A stretch of 64,000 nt of DNA from DATFDN01 sp963762525. Lineage in GTDB: Bacteria; Pseudomonadota; Alphaproteobacteria; Acetobacterales; Acetobacteraceae. Positions within the stretch are counted from its first letter, which is position 1. The number at the start of each line of letters is the position of its first letter. The position numbers and the translations under genes were made by a program. The notes under the pieces were generated by a model that searched no databases, was not told the origin of the DNA, and saw nothing but the letters and a program-made list of their open reading frames with translations. The DNA lies in assembly GCA_963762525.1 (NCBI GenBank), contig CAVXKT010000011.1, positions 1,240,001-1,304,000 of the forward strand, in the 5' to 3' direction. Below are positions 28,645 to 40,161 of this stretch, in pieces.

Positions 28645-31600
28645 GCGACGCGCAAATCGAGCCATGCGACCAGATCGGCGACGTTCCTGGCCAGCAGTAA
28701 GTCCACAATCCGAACCGTCCGGTGGCGTTCACGGCGGCGCACCAGCGGATGGCGGCCTGCGCCTTGATCTCGGCGGTACTGTCCCAGTCGGCGCCCTTGA
28801 TCTCGGCGATCAGGTACCGCTCTTCCTCCGATTCCAGCCGGGCCACGAAGTCCGGGCAGGTAGTCGGATGCCTTGCCGTTATGCAGATAGGGGATCGCGA
28901 AGTGCAGGCCGTGGTTCTTCACGAAAGACCGAACCGCCGGATGGTTGTCGAGGTGATAGCCGGCCGACTGCTCCCACGTGATCGTGTCGGCAGACGACGA
29001 GGTTGAGATGGGTCCGCGCGGCCTCCGGCACGGGCTTGGGCGTGAACACGCTGATGTCGGCCGTGCGCAGCGGGCGATCCTCGTCGATGTCCGGCACCTC
29101 GGGCGCCTCGCCCGCCTCCGCGTCGGGGCGGATCGCGCCGAGCAGGCGCTCGATGATCCAGCCGTAATAGGGGCTGAGGAAAGCGTCCAGCCGGTCGGCC
29201 GGCGGCGCGCGCCTGCACCTTCTCGGCCAGGTACCGCTGCACGATCCGCAGCACCTGCGGGAACAGCACGTGGGCCGGCGCTTCGCAGGTCGGCTGCGCG
29301 ACATAAAGGCGCGTCAGGTCGGCCGCCATCTGGAAGGCGAGTTCCTGCTCGCGGTGCTGCGCACGAAACGCCTTCAGCGTCGCCATCTGCGGCGCCGCCC
29401 GGCGCGGTGACCGAGGGCCGCTGCATGTTCAGCGCCGCCGCCATGGCCGAGGTCGGCGGCAAGTCCTGCGGGTCGAGCACGATGCTCGGCACCGACGGCC
29501 AGTCGGCGACGGCGATCCGGTTGCGCACCCCCATCTGGATAGCCGCGCACGTTGGGGATGGTGATGGCGTGCTGCGCCTTGCCGGGCACGGCATAGATGC
29601 GCCGCTGCGGCGGCTTCGGCTTCGGGCTGGCGTTCGTCGCCTTGAACGGGACCACCTCGAAGGGCACGCCGAAGACCTTGGCGACTTCTTCGTCGAACTT
29701 GCCGTCGTCGCCGATCTGGTAGAACCGCCGCCGCAGCGCGCGGCCGACCACCTGCTCGCATAGAAGCTGGCTCTGGAACGGCCGCAGGCCGATCGACATG
29801 GGTGACCGTGTTGCAGTCCCAGCCCTCGGTCAGCATCCCGACCGAGACGATGCAGCGCATGTCGCGGCCGGGCGGATGCAGCGGCCGCCCGAGCTTCTTC
29901 GGCCAGCTCCTCGAAGCCTTCCGGATAGACGGGCCGTCCCTGCTTGTCCTGCGGCCACGCCACGCTGCCGACCGTATCGAGGGTGAGCCGCATCCAGCGG
30001 TTCTCGTCGGTTTTGGCGTTGCCGGTGTCGGTCTCCGCCACGACGCCGGTATCGACGCGGATGGTGACGATCCGTCCGTCCGTGTTGGCCAGGTCCGGCA
30101 CGTTCAGCGGCGCGACGCCGGCCGGGCGCTTGCCCTCGCCGATCCACTCGAAGAGCGCCTTGGCGATGCGCTTGTTCTTCGCCACCAGGATGAACACCGG
30201 CGGGCGCGGATCGTCCTCCCCCGCCCATCGCCGCAGCTCCTGCGCCCACATGCCGCCCAGGATCGCGATCGGCGTGTGCGCCTATTTCAGGATCGCCTCG
30301 GGCTTCGGGCTGCCGCGCGTGGCGCCGCGCTCCGCGCGCCGTCAGTCGCGGCTTGATCCACTCCCAGATGTTGAAATAGGCCGGCATCGGCCGCCCGGTG
30401 TCGTCGCGCCGCCACGAGCTGCGGCACCTTCACCAGCCCGGACTCGATGGCGTCGGTCAGGCCGAAATCGCTGACCACCCAGGGAAACACCGTGTTGGTC
30501 GCGTCGCCCATGCGGCCGAGGTAGTAGGGCGTCGCCGAGAGGTCGACGCAGAGGTTGATGCCGCGCAGCTTGTGGATGCGGTCGAGCCCCTCGACCCAGA
30601 CCGTCGCCTCCTTGCGGTCCGCCTCCTCCTCCTCGCTCGTCCTCGTCCTCGAGGTCGATCTCGTCCTGCTCGTCCTCGGCGCCTCGGGCGGGATGCGATA
30701 GGCGTGGTGCGCCTCGTCGTTGATGACGAGGATGTTCTGCTTGCCGCCCGCGCGGCCGAGGACGCGGTCGACCAGCGCGGTGTCGCTCTCGACGTAGCGG
30801 GTCGCGCGCACCAGGGCGCTCGCGACGGCGCCCGTCGCCGTCCGTCTCCTCCCGGATCACCTCGATCTGCGCCGGCGGCGACCGCGGCGGCGTAGGCTTC
30901 CGGCGTGAAGTAGCGGTTGCCGCGCGCGGTGGTGCGCTTGCCGGCCGATGATGATCCGCTCCGTCGTGGTCCTCGGCACGCCGCGCTTGACCACGCGCGC
31001 TGCCGCCGCCGGGCGTCTGCGGCTCGAACACGTGCCAGTTCGTGATGATCACGCGGCCCGCGCGAGGTCCGGCATCATCGCCTCGGGCACCAGGTCGCGC
31101 GTGCGATAGAGGCTCGCCTCGCCGCGTCGCCGGATCGAGCTCGCCCAGGCGCGAGCGGATGGTCACGTTCGGGCAGACGATCAGCACGGTGTCGGAGAAC
31201 CGCGCGTCGCCGCGATCGGCGACCTTGTTCAGGATGCACCACGCCGCGAGCATCGCCGGCGACCGTGCTCTTGCCGGTGCCGGTCGCCATCTTGCGCGCA
31301 GCGGCGCCGGAAGCCGGCGTAGCCCTCCGCGATCCGCTCCTCGCTCGGCTCGTCGCGCGGCACCTCGATACCTGCAGGAAATCGGCCCGCGCCTCGGTCA
31401 GGAAGATGACCGTCTCGACCGCCTCGCGCTGCGCGAAGAACAGGCGCGGCTGCCGGCCCTCGCGCTCCCACCAGTCGAACAGCTCCGGCGTGGTGCGGGT
31501 GACGCCGGGCCGCCCGGCCTCCTGCCACTCGCGCACGCGGTCGCGGATCAGGTTGACCAGCGGCATCTCCCGCCAGACGCCCCGGCTGCCGCCGCCGTCC

Positions 31601-31756
31601 TGCACGCCGCGCTCGCGGGTCGCGGTAGTAGTAGCCGGCCGGGCGCCGGCCCGGGCGATCCTCGCGGCGGCACGCCCTCCTCCAGGTGCCAGTGCCGGCG
31701 CCGGCTCGTCGAACGGGCCGTTCAGGATCGGGGTCGGGAACCTCGAAGCCGCTCAG
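28632..31756 (-). pseudogene. Type III-like restriction endonuclease Res subunit, heavily frameshifted
   Basis: This is the helicase/nuclease subunit of a restriction-modification system, ~1040 codons in total, broken by more than ten frame changes. In order on the minus strand are: SGFEVPDP (start), REMPLVNLIRDRVREWQ, TTPELFDWW, RQPRLFFAQREAVET, Walker A MATGTGKST (~31270), LIVCPNVTIRSRL, VIITNWHVFE, the DEAH-like ILVINDEAHHAYRIP (~30720), VDLSATPYYLG, IVSVGMLTEGWD, QVVGRALRRRFYQIG (helicase motif VI), and near the end RYLIAEIKGADW, a candidate PD-(E)xK nuclease. It ends DLRVAHPA at 28632. Content and order match Res proteins paired with the long Mod family (possibly the BPTD_3080 type). As printed it cannot be translated. 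Confidence 0.8.
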
Positions 31757-34640
31757 TCGTCGTGCTGTCGGCTCGGCGCCCCGAGTCCGCGCAGACGCTT
31801 GCGACGCAGCAACTCGTTGCCGCGTTCGTCCAGCACCTTGACCGCGATCTCGGTGCCGGCATCGGCGGCGAACGGCGCCGAAGTGTCGCCGCGCAGATGC
31901 TCCCACACGCTGTCCTCATGCGTCGACTTCAGCGCCCTTCGCAAGTTGTCCCAGGCGGCGGTGCGCGGGAAGAACACCTGGTCGGCGTTGAAGGCCATGC
32001 CGTTCCAGTCGGTGTCGAGCATCCACATCGGCACGTCGTCGCCGTTCATGTGGTGCGGCTGCATGGTCGCCGGGTCGAAGGTGTCGAGGCCGAGCAGGCG
32101 CACCTGCCAGCGCGGCGTGCCGTCGTCCGCCGGCTTCGGGCAGGCGGCGGACCGCGATCTCCGGGCTGCCGGAGATGGCGAAGATCTGGCTGCTGCGCTG
32201 GGTCTTCAGCAGGTCGCCCATCAGCACGTCGATGCGTCATCGTGACGCGGCTCGCGGGCAGGCCGAGCGCGTCCTCGCCGGCATCGATCTCGCGCCTGCG
32301 CCTCGGCGGTGAAGCCGAAGCCGATGACATAGAGATGGGCGTAGCCCTTCACGTTGGCCTCCTTCGCCGCGTCCAGCACGGCGCTTGCGCGGTGACGCGC
32401 CATCCGCCGGGCCGAACAGGATGGCGACGGGCCGGGCGCTGGACGGCAGCGCGCCGGTGTTGCGCCTCGTGCGCCGCCGCGACGCGGTCGCCGAGCGGCA
32501 CGCGCGCCGCCGGCGGCATCGTGATCGACCACCGCCTCGGCGGACAGGGTCAGCGTGCGCGCCGGGCGGCGGATGGATTTGAGGGTGATCTTGCCGCCGC
32601 CCGGCAGGGCGAGGGCGGGCGAGCGGCGCAGCACCTCGATCATGCGCGCGACGTGGTCGCCCGGCGTCGTCGGTGGTCGGCCGGTGTGTCCGCCTCGTCG
32701 AGCGGAACCGGCGTCGGCAGCATCGCCTCCACGACGAAGGGGCCGGTGACGCGGGTGATGCCCTCATCCATTCGGGGCGATCGACCAGCACTTCCTCGGC
32801 CGGCGGTTCGTTGTTGGCGATGGATTTCAGCGTGACGTGCGGCACGATGCCGCCGACTTCCTCGCCCTTGCGGTTCTGCCGTCGCGCATAGACGAAACCG
32901 CCGCCGGGCCGGCTGCTTCATCTTAGTCGATACCACGGGAAGGTCGCCGTAAGCAGGCGTTGGCGGGCGAGCGCGAGCGGGACGCGGGAGGTATCAATGG
33001 TGATCCAGCGGCGGCCCCATTGCTCGGCGACATAGGCGGTGGTGCCGGACCCGCAGGTGGGGTCAAGCACGAGGTCGCCGGGGTCGGTGGTCATCAGGAT
33101 GCAGCGTTCGATGACTTTCTCCGCCGTTTGAACGACGTAAAGCTTATCTTCGCCCCAACCCCGAGCGCCGGTATCGTCCCAAAGGCGGCAATAGGAGAAA
33201 CTGGAAAATCCGAAAGTATCTAACGTAACGCAGAGTTTCGCCTTGGAGAATAATCCGTTCGCCCTTTACGAGGCATTTCATTCCTTCGATGCCTGTCTTC
33301 CAGTACCCTCGCTTAGGCCGATATGCCTGTCCGCCATACTCCACAGGAAAGTCGCCAGGAGGCCGGTTGCTGGTCAGATTGTCGGGGATGAAAAACTTCG
33401 ACCCGTTCGGTAAGAGGTCCGTATTGTCACTCTCAGCCTTCGTAAGTCTACGTCGCGTTCTGTCAGATAGTTCAACCCAGGTATCTCCAGAGCCAGTCGA
33501 GCCTCGCGCCTTCAAGGTGTAGAGTTGTCGATACCTGATTAGCTCAACGCTCTTCCCGTACCATAGCAGATAATCAGCGACCCCCGCGAGTAACTCGCTC
33601 GATTGGCCCGCCGTCTTTTTGAAAGGAACGAGCGCAACAAAATTCTCAAACCCAAAGACTTGATCCAAGACCTCCCGCACGTGATGAAGATTTTCATCGC
33701 TAATCTGCACGAAGATGGACCCGCTCGGTGTCAGCAAATCCTTCGCCACCAAGAGCCGATCCCGCAAATACGTCAGATACGAGTGCAGCCCCAACTGCCA
33801 CGTATCGCGATACGCCTGCACCATCTCCGGCTCGCGCGTCATGTCCGAATCGTCGTTGTGCTTCACGTCGCGCTTGCGCACGAACGGCTGGAAGTTGCTG
33901 CCGAACTTCACCCCGTACGGCGGGTCCATGTAGATGCACTGCACCTGCCCGCCCAAACCCTCGTATTTCGCCAGGCTGTTCATCACCACCAGGCTGTCGC
34001 CCAGGATCATCCGGTTCACCCAGCCGCTGCGATGGGCATAGGCGTTGACCTGCGCGCTGAGCGGCATTCGCGGATCGGCGAACAGCTCGGCCTGCGCATC
34101 CGCATCGGCGCGCTTGCGATGGTGCTCCAGCGTCTTGATGATCGCCTCCGTGGACAGACGCTCATGCACGAACAGCGGCAAGGTCGGAACGTCGAAGGAC
34201 AGCCGCTCGGCCTTCCCCGTCCAATTCAGGAACGGCGCCTGCATCCGCTTCAGCGCCGCCAGCGCGTCCTGCAAGCCCGTGATGCGCAGCAGCACCGATC
34301 CGTCCGCGCCGCGCAATTCGCGTGGTTGCGCAAATGTCTGGTCGGGCAGCGGCGCCGCGTCCTCGATCGCGGCGAGCAGCCAGGCGGCGGTGTCGCGCGC
34401 CGGCGAAGTATCCCAGTCGAGCGCGGGCGAGAGGCTGCTGTCGTAGCGGTAGGTTGCGGTTTCGCGTTTCGCCTTGAACCGCGGCGCGGCACCCGCATCG
34501 GGACGGACGGCGGTCTCGTGCTTATGGCGATAGTCCTTGGTCGGGGCTGCCCGCTTGGCGGCGGGGTCGCGAGCGACGGGGCGCAGAGAACGGGGCATGC
34601 TTGGTGGGGGAGTCCCCGGATGGAATACAGGCGCGTTCAT
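31753..34640 (-). pseudogene. Type III-like site-specific DNA (adenine) methyltransferase Mod subunit, frameshifted
   Basis: This is the modification subunit of the same system, ~960 codons. ATG 34640 opens an intact stretch of ~480 residues with the catalytic motif IV MDPPYGVKF (~residue 238) and DRLLVAKDLLTPSGSIFVQISDEN. The frame changes near 33180, then motif I appears as LDPTCGSGTTAYVAEQWGRR, placing DPPY before the AdoMet site (beta-class order, N6-adenine target). Further shifts separate HVTLKSIANNEPPAEEV, GITRVTGPFVVEA, IEVLRRSPALALPGGG, KGYAHLYVIGFGF, MGDLLKTQRSSQIF and GDDVPMWMLDTDWNGM. The C-terminus NELLRRKRLRGLG stops at 31753, right against res. The long C-terminal extension marks the same long-Mod family. 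Confidence 0.82.
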
Positions 34641-34779
34641 AGCATGCGCACGTCAGAGTTGTGAGTGGTCTCTTGCACGCGACCCTCACCCGGCCGGGCT
34701 GCGCCGGCCCTCACGCCGCCGCCCTCACGCGCGTCGCTTCGCTCCGCGAACTCTCCGCAGAGCGGGAGGACCCTCGCCC

Positions 34780-34933
34780 GGATTGCCGCAAGCGGCAATC
34801 CGACCTCTCCCGCGAGCGGGAGAGGTGGAGTTTCGCGCCGCCACCGCTTCCATATTCAAGAAATACTGGCCGAGCATTTGGTCGGGAGTTGGTTTCGACC
34901 CCTCCCCCATCCCCTCCCGCAAGGGGAGGGGGG
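34780..34933. repeat. Cluster of short perfect palindromes upstream of mod
   Basis: In the 361-bp gap between mod and brnA lie GGATTGCCGC-AA-GCGGCAATCC (34780-34801, 10-bp arms), CCTCTCCCGC-GA-GCGGGAGAGG (34804-34825, 10-bp arms) and CCCCTCCC-GCAA-GGGGAGGGG (~34911-34931). They resemble REP-type intergenic palindromes; similar CCCCT/AGGGG sequence is at ~16500-16560. No gene is seen in this gap. Confidence 0.75.
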
Positions 34934-35001
34934 TTCTTCCTCGCCCCGGTGTGCGTTCCGGCGGCTTGCGGCGACGGCGGAAGGCGCTGCGCTTTTCCGC
35001 C

Positions 35002-35293
35002 CTATTTGTGGGCGCGCATGTAGTCGCGCAGCACCGCATTGATGCGCGCCTCGGGGTCGGGAGGGTGCGGAACCAAGCGAGGATGTCGGCATCCAAGAAA
35101 ACCGGATGACCCGTCGTGATGGCGTCTTCTCCCAGCCCGCCGACAACGGCCCGTCGTCCTCGTCGGCGAGGCGTTCGACTTCGTCCTGCGGCATGGCGTG
35201 CACGCGCGCCCAGTCGGTGCGGCTTTCGCCGCGATCAATCATCGCCTGGACTTCCTCGGCCGACATGCGAACGATACGCCCGCGTTTCGCCAT
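35002..35293 (-). pseudogene. brnA: BrnA-type antitoxin (frameshifted)
   Basis: This is a probable antitoxin of a BrnT/BrnA pair. ATG 35293 begins MAKRGRIVRMSAEEVQAMIDRG, followed by RTDWARVHAMPQDEVERLADEDDGPLSAGWEKT split by the reading frame. After two frame changes come LDADILAWFRTLP and PEARINAVLRDYMRAHK, the ribbon-helix-helix type C-terminus seen in BrnA (WFRxxG...RINAVLRxYMxAH), ending at 35002. About 96 residues is normal. The gene overlaps the 3' end of the upstream toxin gene. Confidence 0.75.
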
Positions 35294-35550
35294 CTCTTGC
35301 TCTCCTGAACGAGATGAGACGGACTGCCTCGCCTCATTTGGTCCAGATCAGCGTTACCACCGTGCTCCCGAGCGCACCCACCGCCAGAAACCGGTGCTCG
35401 CGCCCTCCGGTCGAGGGGTACCCGTGAGACAAGGGCGCCCGTCGAGCAGGCCTCGCCCTCGATGGTCTGCGTCGATGAAATCCAGCCCGTGTTTGGCGAG
35501 GTTCGCCCGGCGCTTGGCCTCATCCCATTCGAAACCGAGCCGGATGTGTC
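35235..35550 (-). pseudogene. brnT: BrnT-type ribonuclease toxin (frameshifted, no clear start)
   Basis: The toxin partner of BrnA has the diagnostic N-terminus FEWDEAKRRANLAKHGLDFIDA (frame of ~35537), then GEHRFLAVGALGSTVVTLIWTK, and after another frame change GEAVRLISFRRARDGETRAY, the conserved GxxIRxISxRxA core of BrnT. At least two frame changes and the absence of a nearby start codon mean it is not translatable as printed. The 3' end overlaps the brnA start, the normal operon arrangement. With mod-res it forms a defence and toxin cluster. Confidence 0.7.
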
Positions 35551-35639
35551 CATTGGGCCGGGCGCAGTCAAGTCGGATCGCGAGTGGACCGATAGGACAT
35601 CCGCTCATGGCGGGGGGAAGCCGGTGAAGGAAGGCGTGG

Positions 35640-35659
35640 ATGCCCGCCTTCGCGGGCAT
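35640..35659. repeat. Short intergenic palindrome
   Basis: ATGCCCGC-CTTC-GCGGGCAT has perfect 8-bp arms. This is the common alphaproteobacterial intergenic repeat whose translation gives MPAKAGIH. It lies between brnT and the VOC gene. Confidence 0.7.
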
Positions 35660-35693
35660 GACGGTCGCGGCAGCGCCCTTCGGGTGGTGGCGC

Positions 35694-36128
35694 CTAATGC
35701 CACTCCGACAGCTCGACCACCACGCCCTCGGGTCCTTCCAGGAACACCAGCTTGCGCGCGTGGAAATCGAGAATTTCGCTCCGCGTCGCGAAGCCGGCTT
35801 CGCGGATGCGGGCGATCTCGGCGGCGATGTCGTCCACCGCGAAGCAGACGTGGTTGAGGCCGATCTTGTGGAGGTCGCCGATATGCGGGTCGGCGATGGC
35901 GTCGGGATGGCGGTAGTGCAGGAGCTGGATTTCCGTCCGCGGCGTGGCGTTCTCCAGCACCAGGGTCACGTGGTCGGCCTCGATGCCGGGCACCCCCATA
36001 TAGGCGGCGAAGGGTTCGCCGGCGATCACCGTGGCGACGGCTTCGCGGAAGCCGAGAACGGCGAAGAAGCGGCGGGCGCGGTCGAGATCGCGGACGGCGA
36101 TGGTGAGGTGATCGAACCGGCGGACCAT
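35694..36128 (-). CDS. VOC (glyoxalase/bleomycin-resistance) family protein
   Basis: This 144-residue vicinal-oxygen-chelate protein is probably a metal-dependent lyase, isomerase or dioxygenase. The two beta-alpha-beta-beta-beta modules are visible: FDHLTIAVRDLDRARRFFAVLGFRE with candidate ligand His7, EIQLLHYR, then LNHVCFAVDDIAAEIARIREAGF with a His, and the closing VFLEGPEGVVVELSEWH with the terminal Glu. All four expected metal-ligand positions appear filled. ATG 36128 is the only reasonable start. A cluster of palindromic repeats lies just upstream. The substrate cannot be told. Confidence 0.85.
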   Translation of the reverse strand: MVRRFDHLTIAVRDLDRARRFFAVLGFREAVATVIAGEPFAAYMGVPGIEADHVTLVLENATPRTEIQLLHYRHPDAIADPHIGDLHKIGLNHVCFAVDDIAAEIARIREAGFATRSEILDFHARKLVFLEGPEGVVVELSEWH

Positions 36129-36192
36129 GCGGCACTGTCGGGCCGGCGGCAGGGGCGGTCAAGCCGTGGGGCACCCCGACCTCGCCACCGTC

Positions 36193-36345
36193 CGTCATCG
36201 CGAGCCGAAGGCGAAGCGATCCAGGCACACGGCCGGGTCCACGCGAGCGAGCCTGGATCGCCACGCCGCCAAGGGGCGGCTCGCGATGACGGGGGACGCT
36301 GCGCGGCTCGCGATGACGGGGACGCTGCGCGCCTCGCGATGACGG
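36193..36345. repeat. Dispersed palindromic repeat, copy 3, plus half-units
   Basis: A diverged copy with arms CGTCATCGCGAGCC (36193) and GGCTCGCGATGACG (ending ~36292), and inner arms GCGATCCAGG and CCTGGATCGC. Two further right-half units (CTCGCGATGACGG) follow to 36345, and another lies at ~36670-36683 on the far side of the GIY-YIG gene. The G for A change (GCGATGAC instead of GCAATGAC) is on both arms, so pairing is kept. Confidence 0.82.
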
Positions 36346-36351
36346 ACGGGG

Positions 36352-36660
36352 TTACAGAAGCTCCTCGTAGAGATCGCGCCAGGTCGGGTTGTCCTTCTCG
36401 ATCAGCGCGAGTTTCCTGGTGCGCGAGCCGGCCTTGATCTGCTTCTCGCGCAGGATCGCCGCCGTCATGTCGGCGTGCGGTTCGATATAGACGAGGCGCT
36501 TGCAGGCATAGCGCGACGTGAACCCCGGCAGCGCGTTCGTGCGATGCTGCCACGCTCGCTGTACGAGGTTGGAAGTCACGCCCACATAGAGGGTGCCGTT
36601 CCGCCGACTAGCCATGATGTAAACCGCTGGCTTGCCGACCGCGTGCCATGGGGTCGCCAC
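36352..36660 (-). CDS. GIY-YIG nuclease domain protein
   Basis: This is a single-domain GIY-YIG protein of the YhbQ/UPF0213-like group, 102 residues. The motif appears as VYIMASRRNGTLYVGV (~13-28), followed by the catalytic-type Arg region NLVQRAWQHR and the Glu-containing AAILREKQIKAGSR. The first residues MATPWHAVGKP partly derive from the flanking repeat, so the true start may be slightly downstream. Palindromic repeats lie on both sides. The function in vivo is unknown; DNA repair or a mobile-element relict are possibilities. Confidence 0.85.
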   Translation of the reverse strand: MATPWHAVGKPAVYIMASRRNGTLYVGVTSNLVQRAWQHRTNALPGFTSRYACKRLVYIEPHADMTAAILREKQIKAGSRTRKLALIEKDNPTWRDLYEELL

Positions 36661-36690
36661 GGCGCTGCGCGCCTCGCGATGACGGAGCCC

Positions 36691-39025
<2,335 letters not shown>

Positions 39026-39031
39026 GGCGCC

Positions 39032-39358
39032 TCATTCCTTCTCGATCGTGCACTGCAGAGGATGCTGGTTCTGGCGGGCGAGGTCCATCACCTGGGTGAC
39101 CTTGGTCTCGGCGACCTCGTAGGTATAGACCCCGCAGACGCCGACCCCGCGGCGGTGCACGTGCAGCATGATGCGGGTGGCCTCCTCCCGGTTCTTCTGA
39201 AAAAACCGCTCCAAAACATGCACGACGAACTCCATCGGAGTATAGTCGTCGTTCAGCATCAGAACTTTATACATGGCGGGCTTGCGCGTCTTCGGGCGTG
39301 CCTTCACCACCACGCTGGTGCTGGAGCCGTCGCCTCCGCGCTTGTCGTTGTCGCTCAT
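39032..39358 (-). CDS. clpS: ATP-dependent Clp protease adaptor ClpS
   Basis: ClpS is the N-recognin that delivers N-degron substrates to ClpAP. It is 108 residues from ATG 39358; an upstream in-frame extension is unlikely. The conserved core KVLMLNDDYTPMEFVVHVLERFF holds the binding-pocket residues (NDDYTPMEFVV), followed by ATRIMLHVHRRGVGVCGVYTYEVAETKV. Six bases separate its stop from clpA, so the two form an operon. Confidence 0.96.
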   Translation of the reverse strand: MSDNDKRGGDGSSTSVVVKARPKTRKPAMYKVLMLNDDYTPMEFVVHVLERFFQKNREEATRIMLHVHRRGVGVCGVYTYEVAETKVTQVMDLARQNQHPLQCTIEKE

Positions 39359-39505
39359 GGTGGGATCCCGCGTCATCCGCGTCCGTCACGTCCGGTCATC
39401 GGGGCCAGCATATCGGAAGGCCGCGGTCGGATAAAAGGGCATTGCTGTCGGCGTGATTACCCCCGGCCCGGCGAGGAAAATCCACACCCGTCCGCGCCGG
39501 CAATG

Positions 39506-39534
39506 AAAAGCCCCGGGCGCCGCCGCCCGGGGCT
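39506..39534 (-). terminator. Rho-independent terminator of the phasin gene
   Basis: On the minus strand a 10-bp perfect stem (AGCCCCGGGC/GCCCGGGGCT, arms 39525-39534 and 39509-39518) with a 6-base loop is followed by TTTT. It lies 30 bases beyond the phasin stop. Confidence 0.85.
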
Positions 39535-39563
39535 CGTGGTCAGGTCGCCAACCCCGAAAAGCT

Positions 39564-39923
39564 TCAGGCGGCGCTGCCGAACGTCTGCGCCGCCGCCCCG
39601 ACGCGCGCCGTCATCGGCGCCCACGCCTGCTCCGCCAGGCGGACCGACGTTTCGGCGAAGCGGCCGGCCTCGATGATGGTCTTCTCGATGGCGGCGCGGG
39701 TCAGCGCGGCTTGCATCTCGAAGCCGTCATTCAGGGTCTTGGCGCCGGCGAGTGCCTTGAGGGCGGACACGGTTTCGGCGAATTGCGCCCGTCCGCTCGC
39801 GGCCAGCTGGTTGCCCAGATCCTGCAAACCGCTGGCCCAGATTTGGCCGGACTTGGCAACCGCCTCCAGATTGCCTTGCGAGAATGCGAAAAATTGCTCG
39901 GTCGTTTTCATGTCGGTGTCCAT
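39564..39923 (-). CDS. Phasin family protein
   Basis: This is a predicted polyhydroxyalkanoate granule-associated protein, 119 residues and mostly amphipathic helix: TTEQFFAFSQGNLEAVAKSGQIWASGLQDL and RAAIEKTIIEAGRFAETSVRLAEQAWAPMTARV, the phasin pattern. ATG 39923 is the longest start, but AAGGA directly abuts it, so ATG 39911 (MKTTEQ) with ~12-base spacing is at least as likely. Two TGCRNYGCASMA-type boxes upstream suggest control by PhaR. A strong terminator follows, so the gene is monocistronic. Confidence 0.85.
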   Translation of the reverse strand: MDTDMKTTEQFFAFSQGNLEAVAKSGQIWASGLQDLGNQLAASGRAQFAETVSALKALAGAKTLNDGFEMQAALTRAAIEKTIIEAGRFAETSVRLAEQAWAPMTARVGAAAQTFGSAA

Positions 39924-39947
39924 TCCTTGCTTGCCGAAAGTCCATAC

Positions 39948-40016
39948 TGCACTGCAGCATGAACGTTACCTGGGCTCGCGCGACCGCGGTTCAAGCGATT
40001 TTTGTGCGGCGCACAA
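39948..40016. promoter_or_regulatory. Two PhaR-type operator boxes upstream of the phasin gene
   Basis: TGCACTGCAGCA (39948-39959) and TGCGGCGCACAA (40005-40016) both fit TGCRNYGCASMA, the consensus I recall for the PHA-responsive repressor PhaR. The first is also a palindrome CTGC-ACT-GCAG; the second is centred in TTGTGC-GGC-GCACAA. They lie 25 and 82 bases before ATG 39923, in the divergent gap to the carboxypeptidase gene. Confidence 0.6.
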
Positions 40017-40161
40017 TTTGCTGCGGCTGACCATTCCGAAACCGCCCGGGAAGCTCAGCCCGCAACCCTCTCAACCGCTTGGTCATTCTCGGTCATTTCG
40101 TACTGGACAGCAAGGTTCTCCGTGCTCTAAACCGGCATTGCCAAGCGGGAGGGCGGCATTC

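Noticed and set aside
28950..31250. Several independent plus-strand genes within the res region
   Set aside because: These open frames have shadow-type composition, while the minus strand carries ordered helicase and nuclease motifs across frames.
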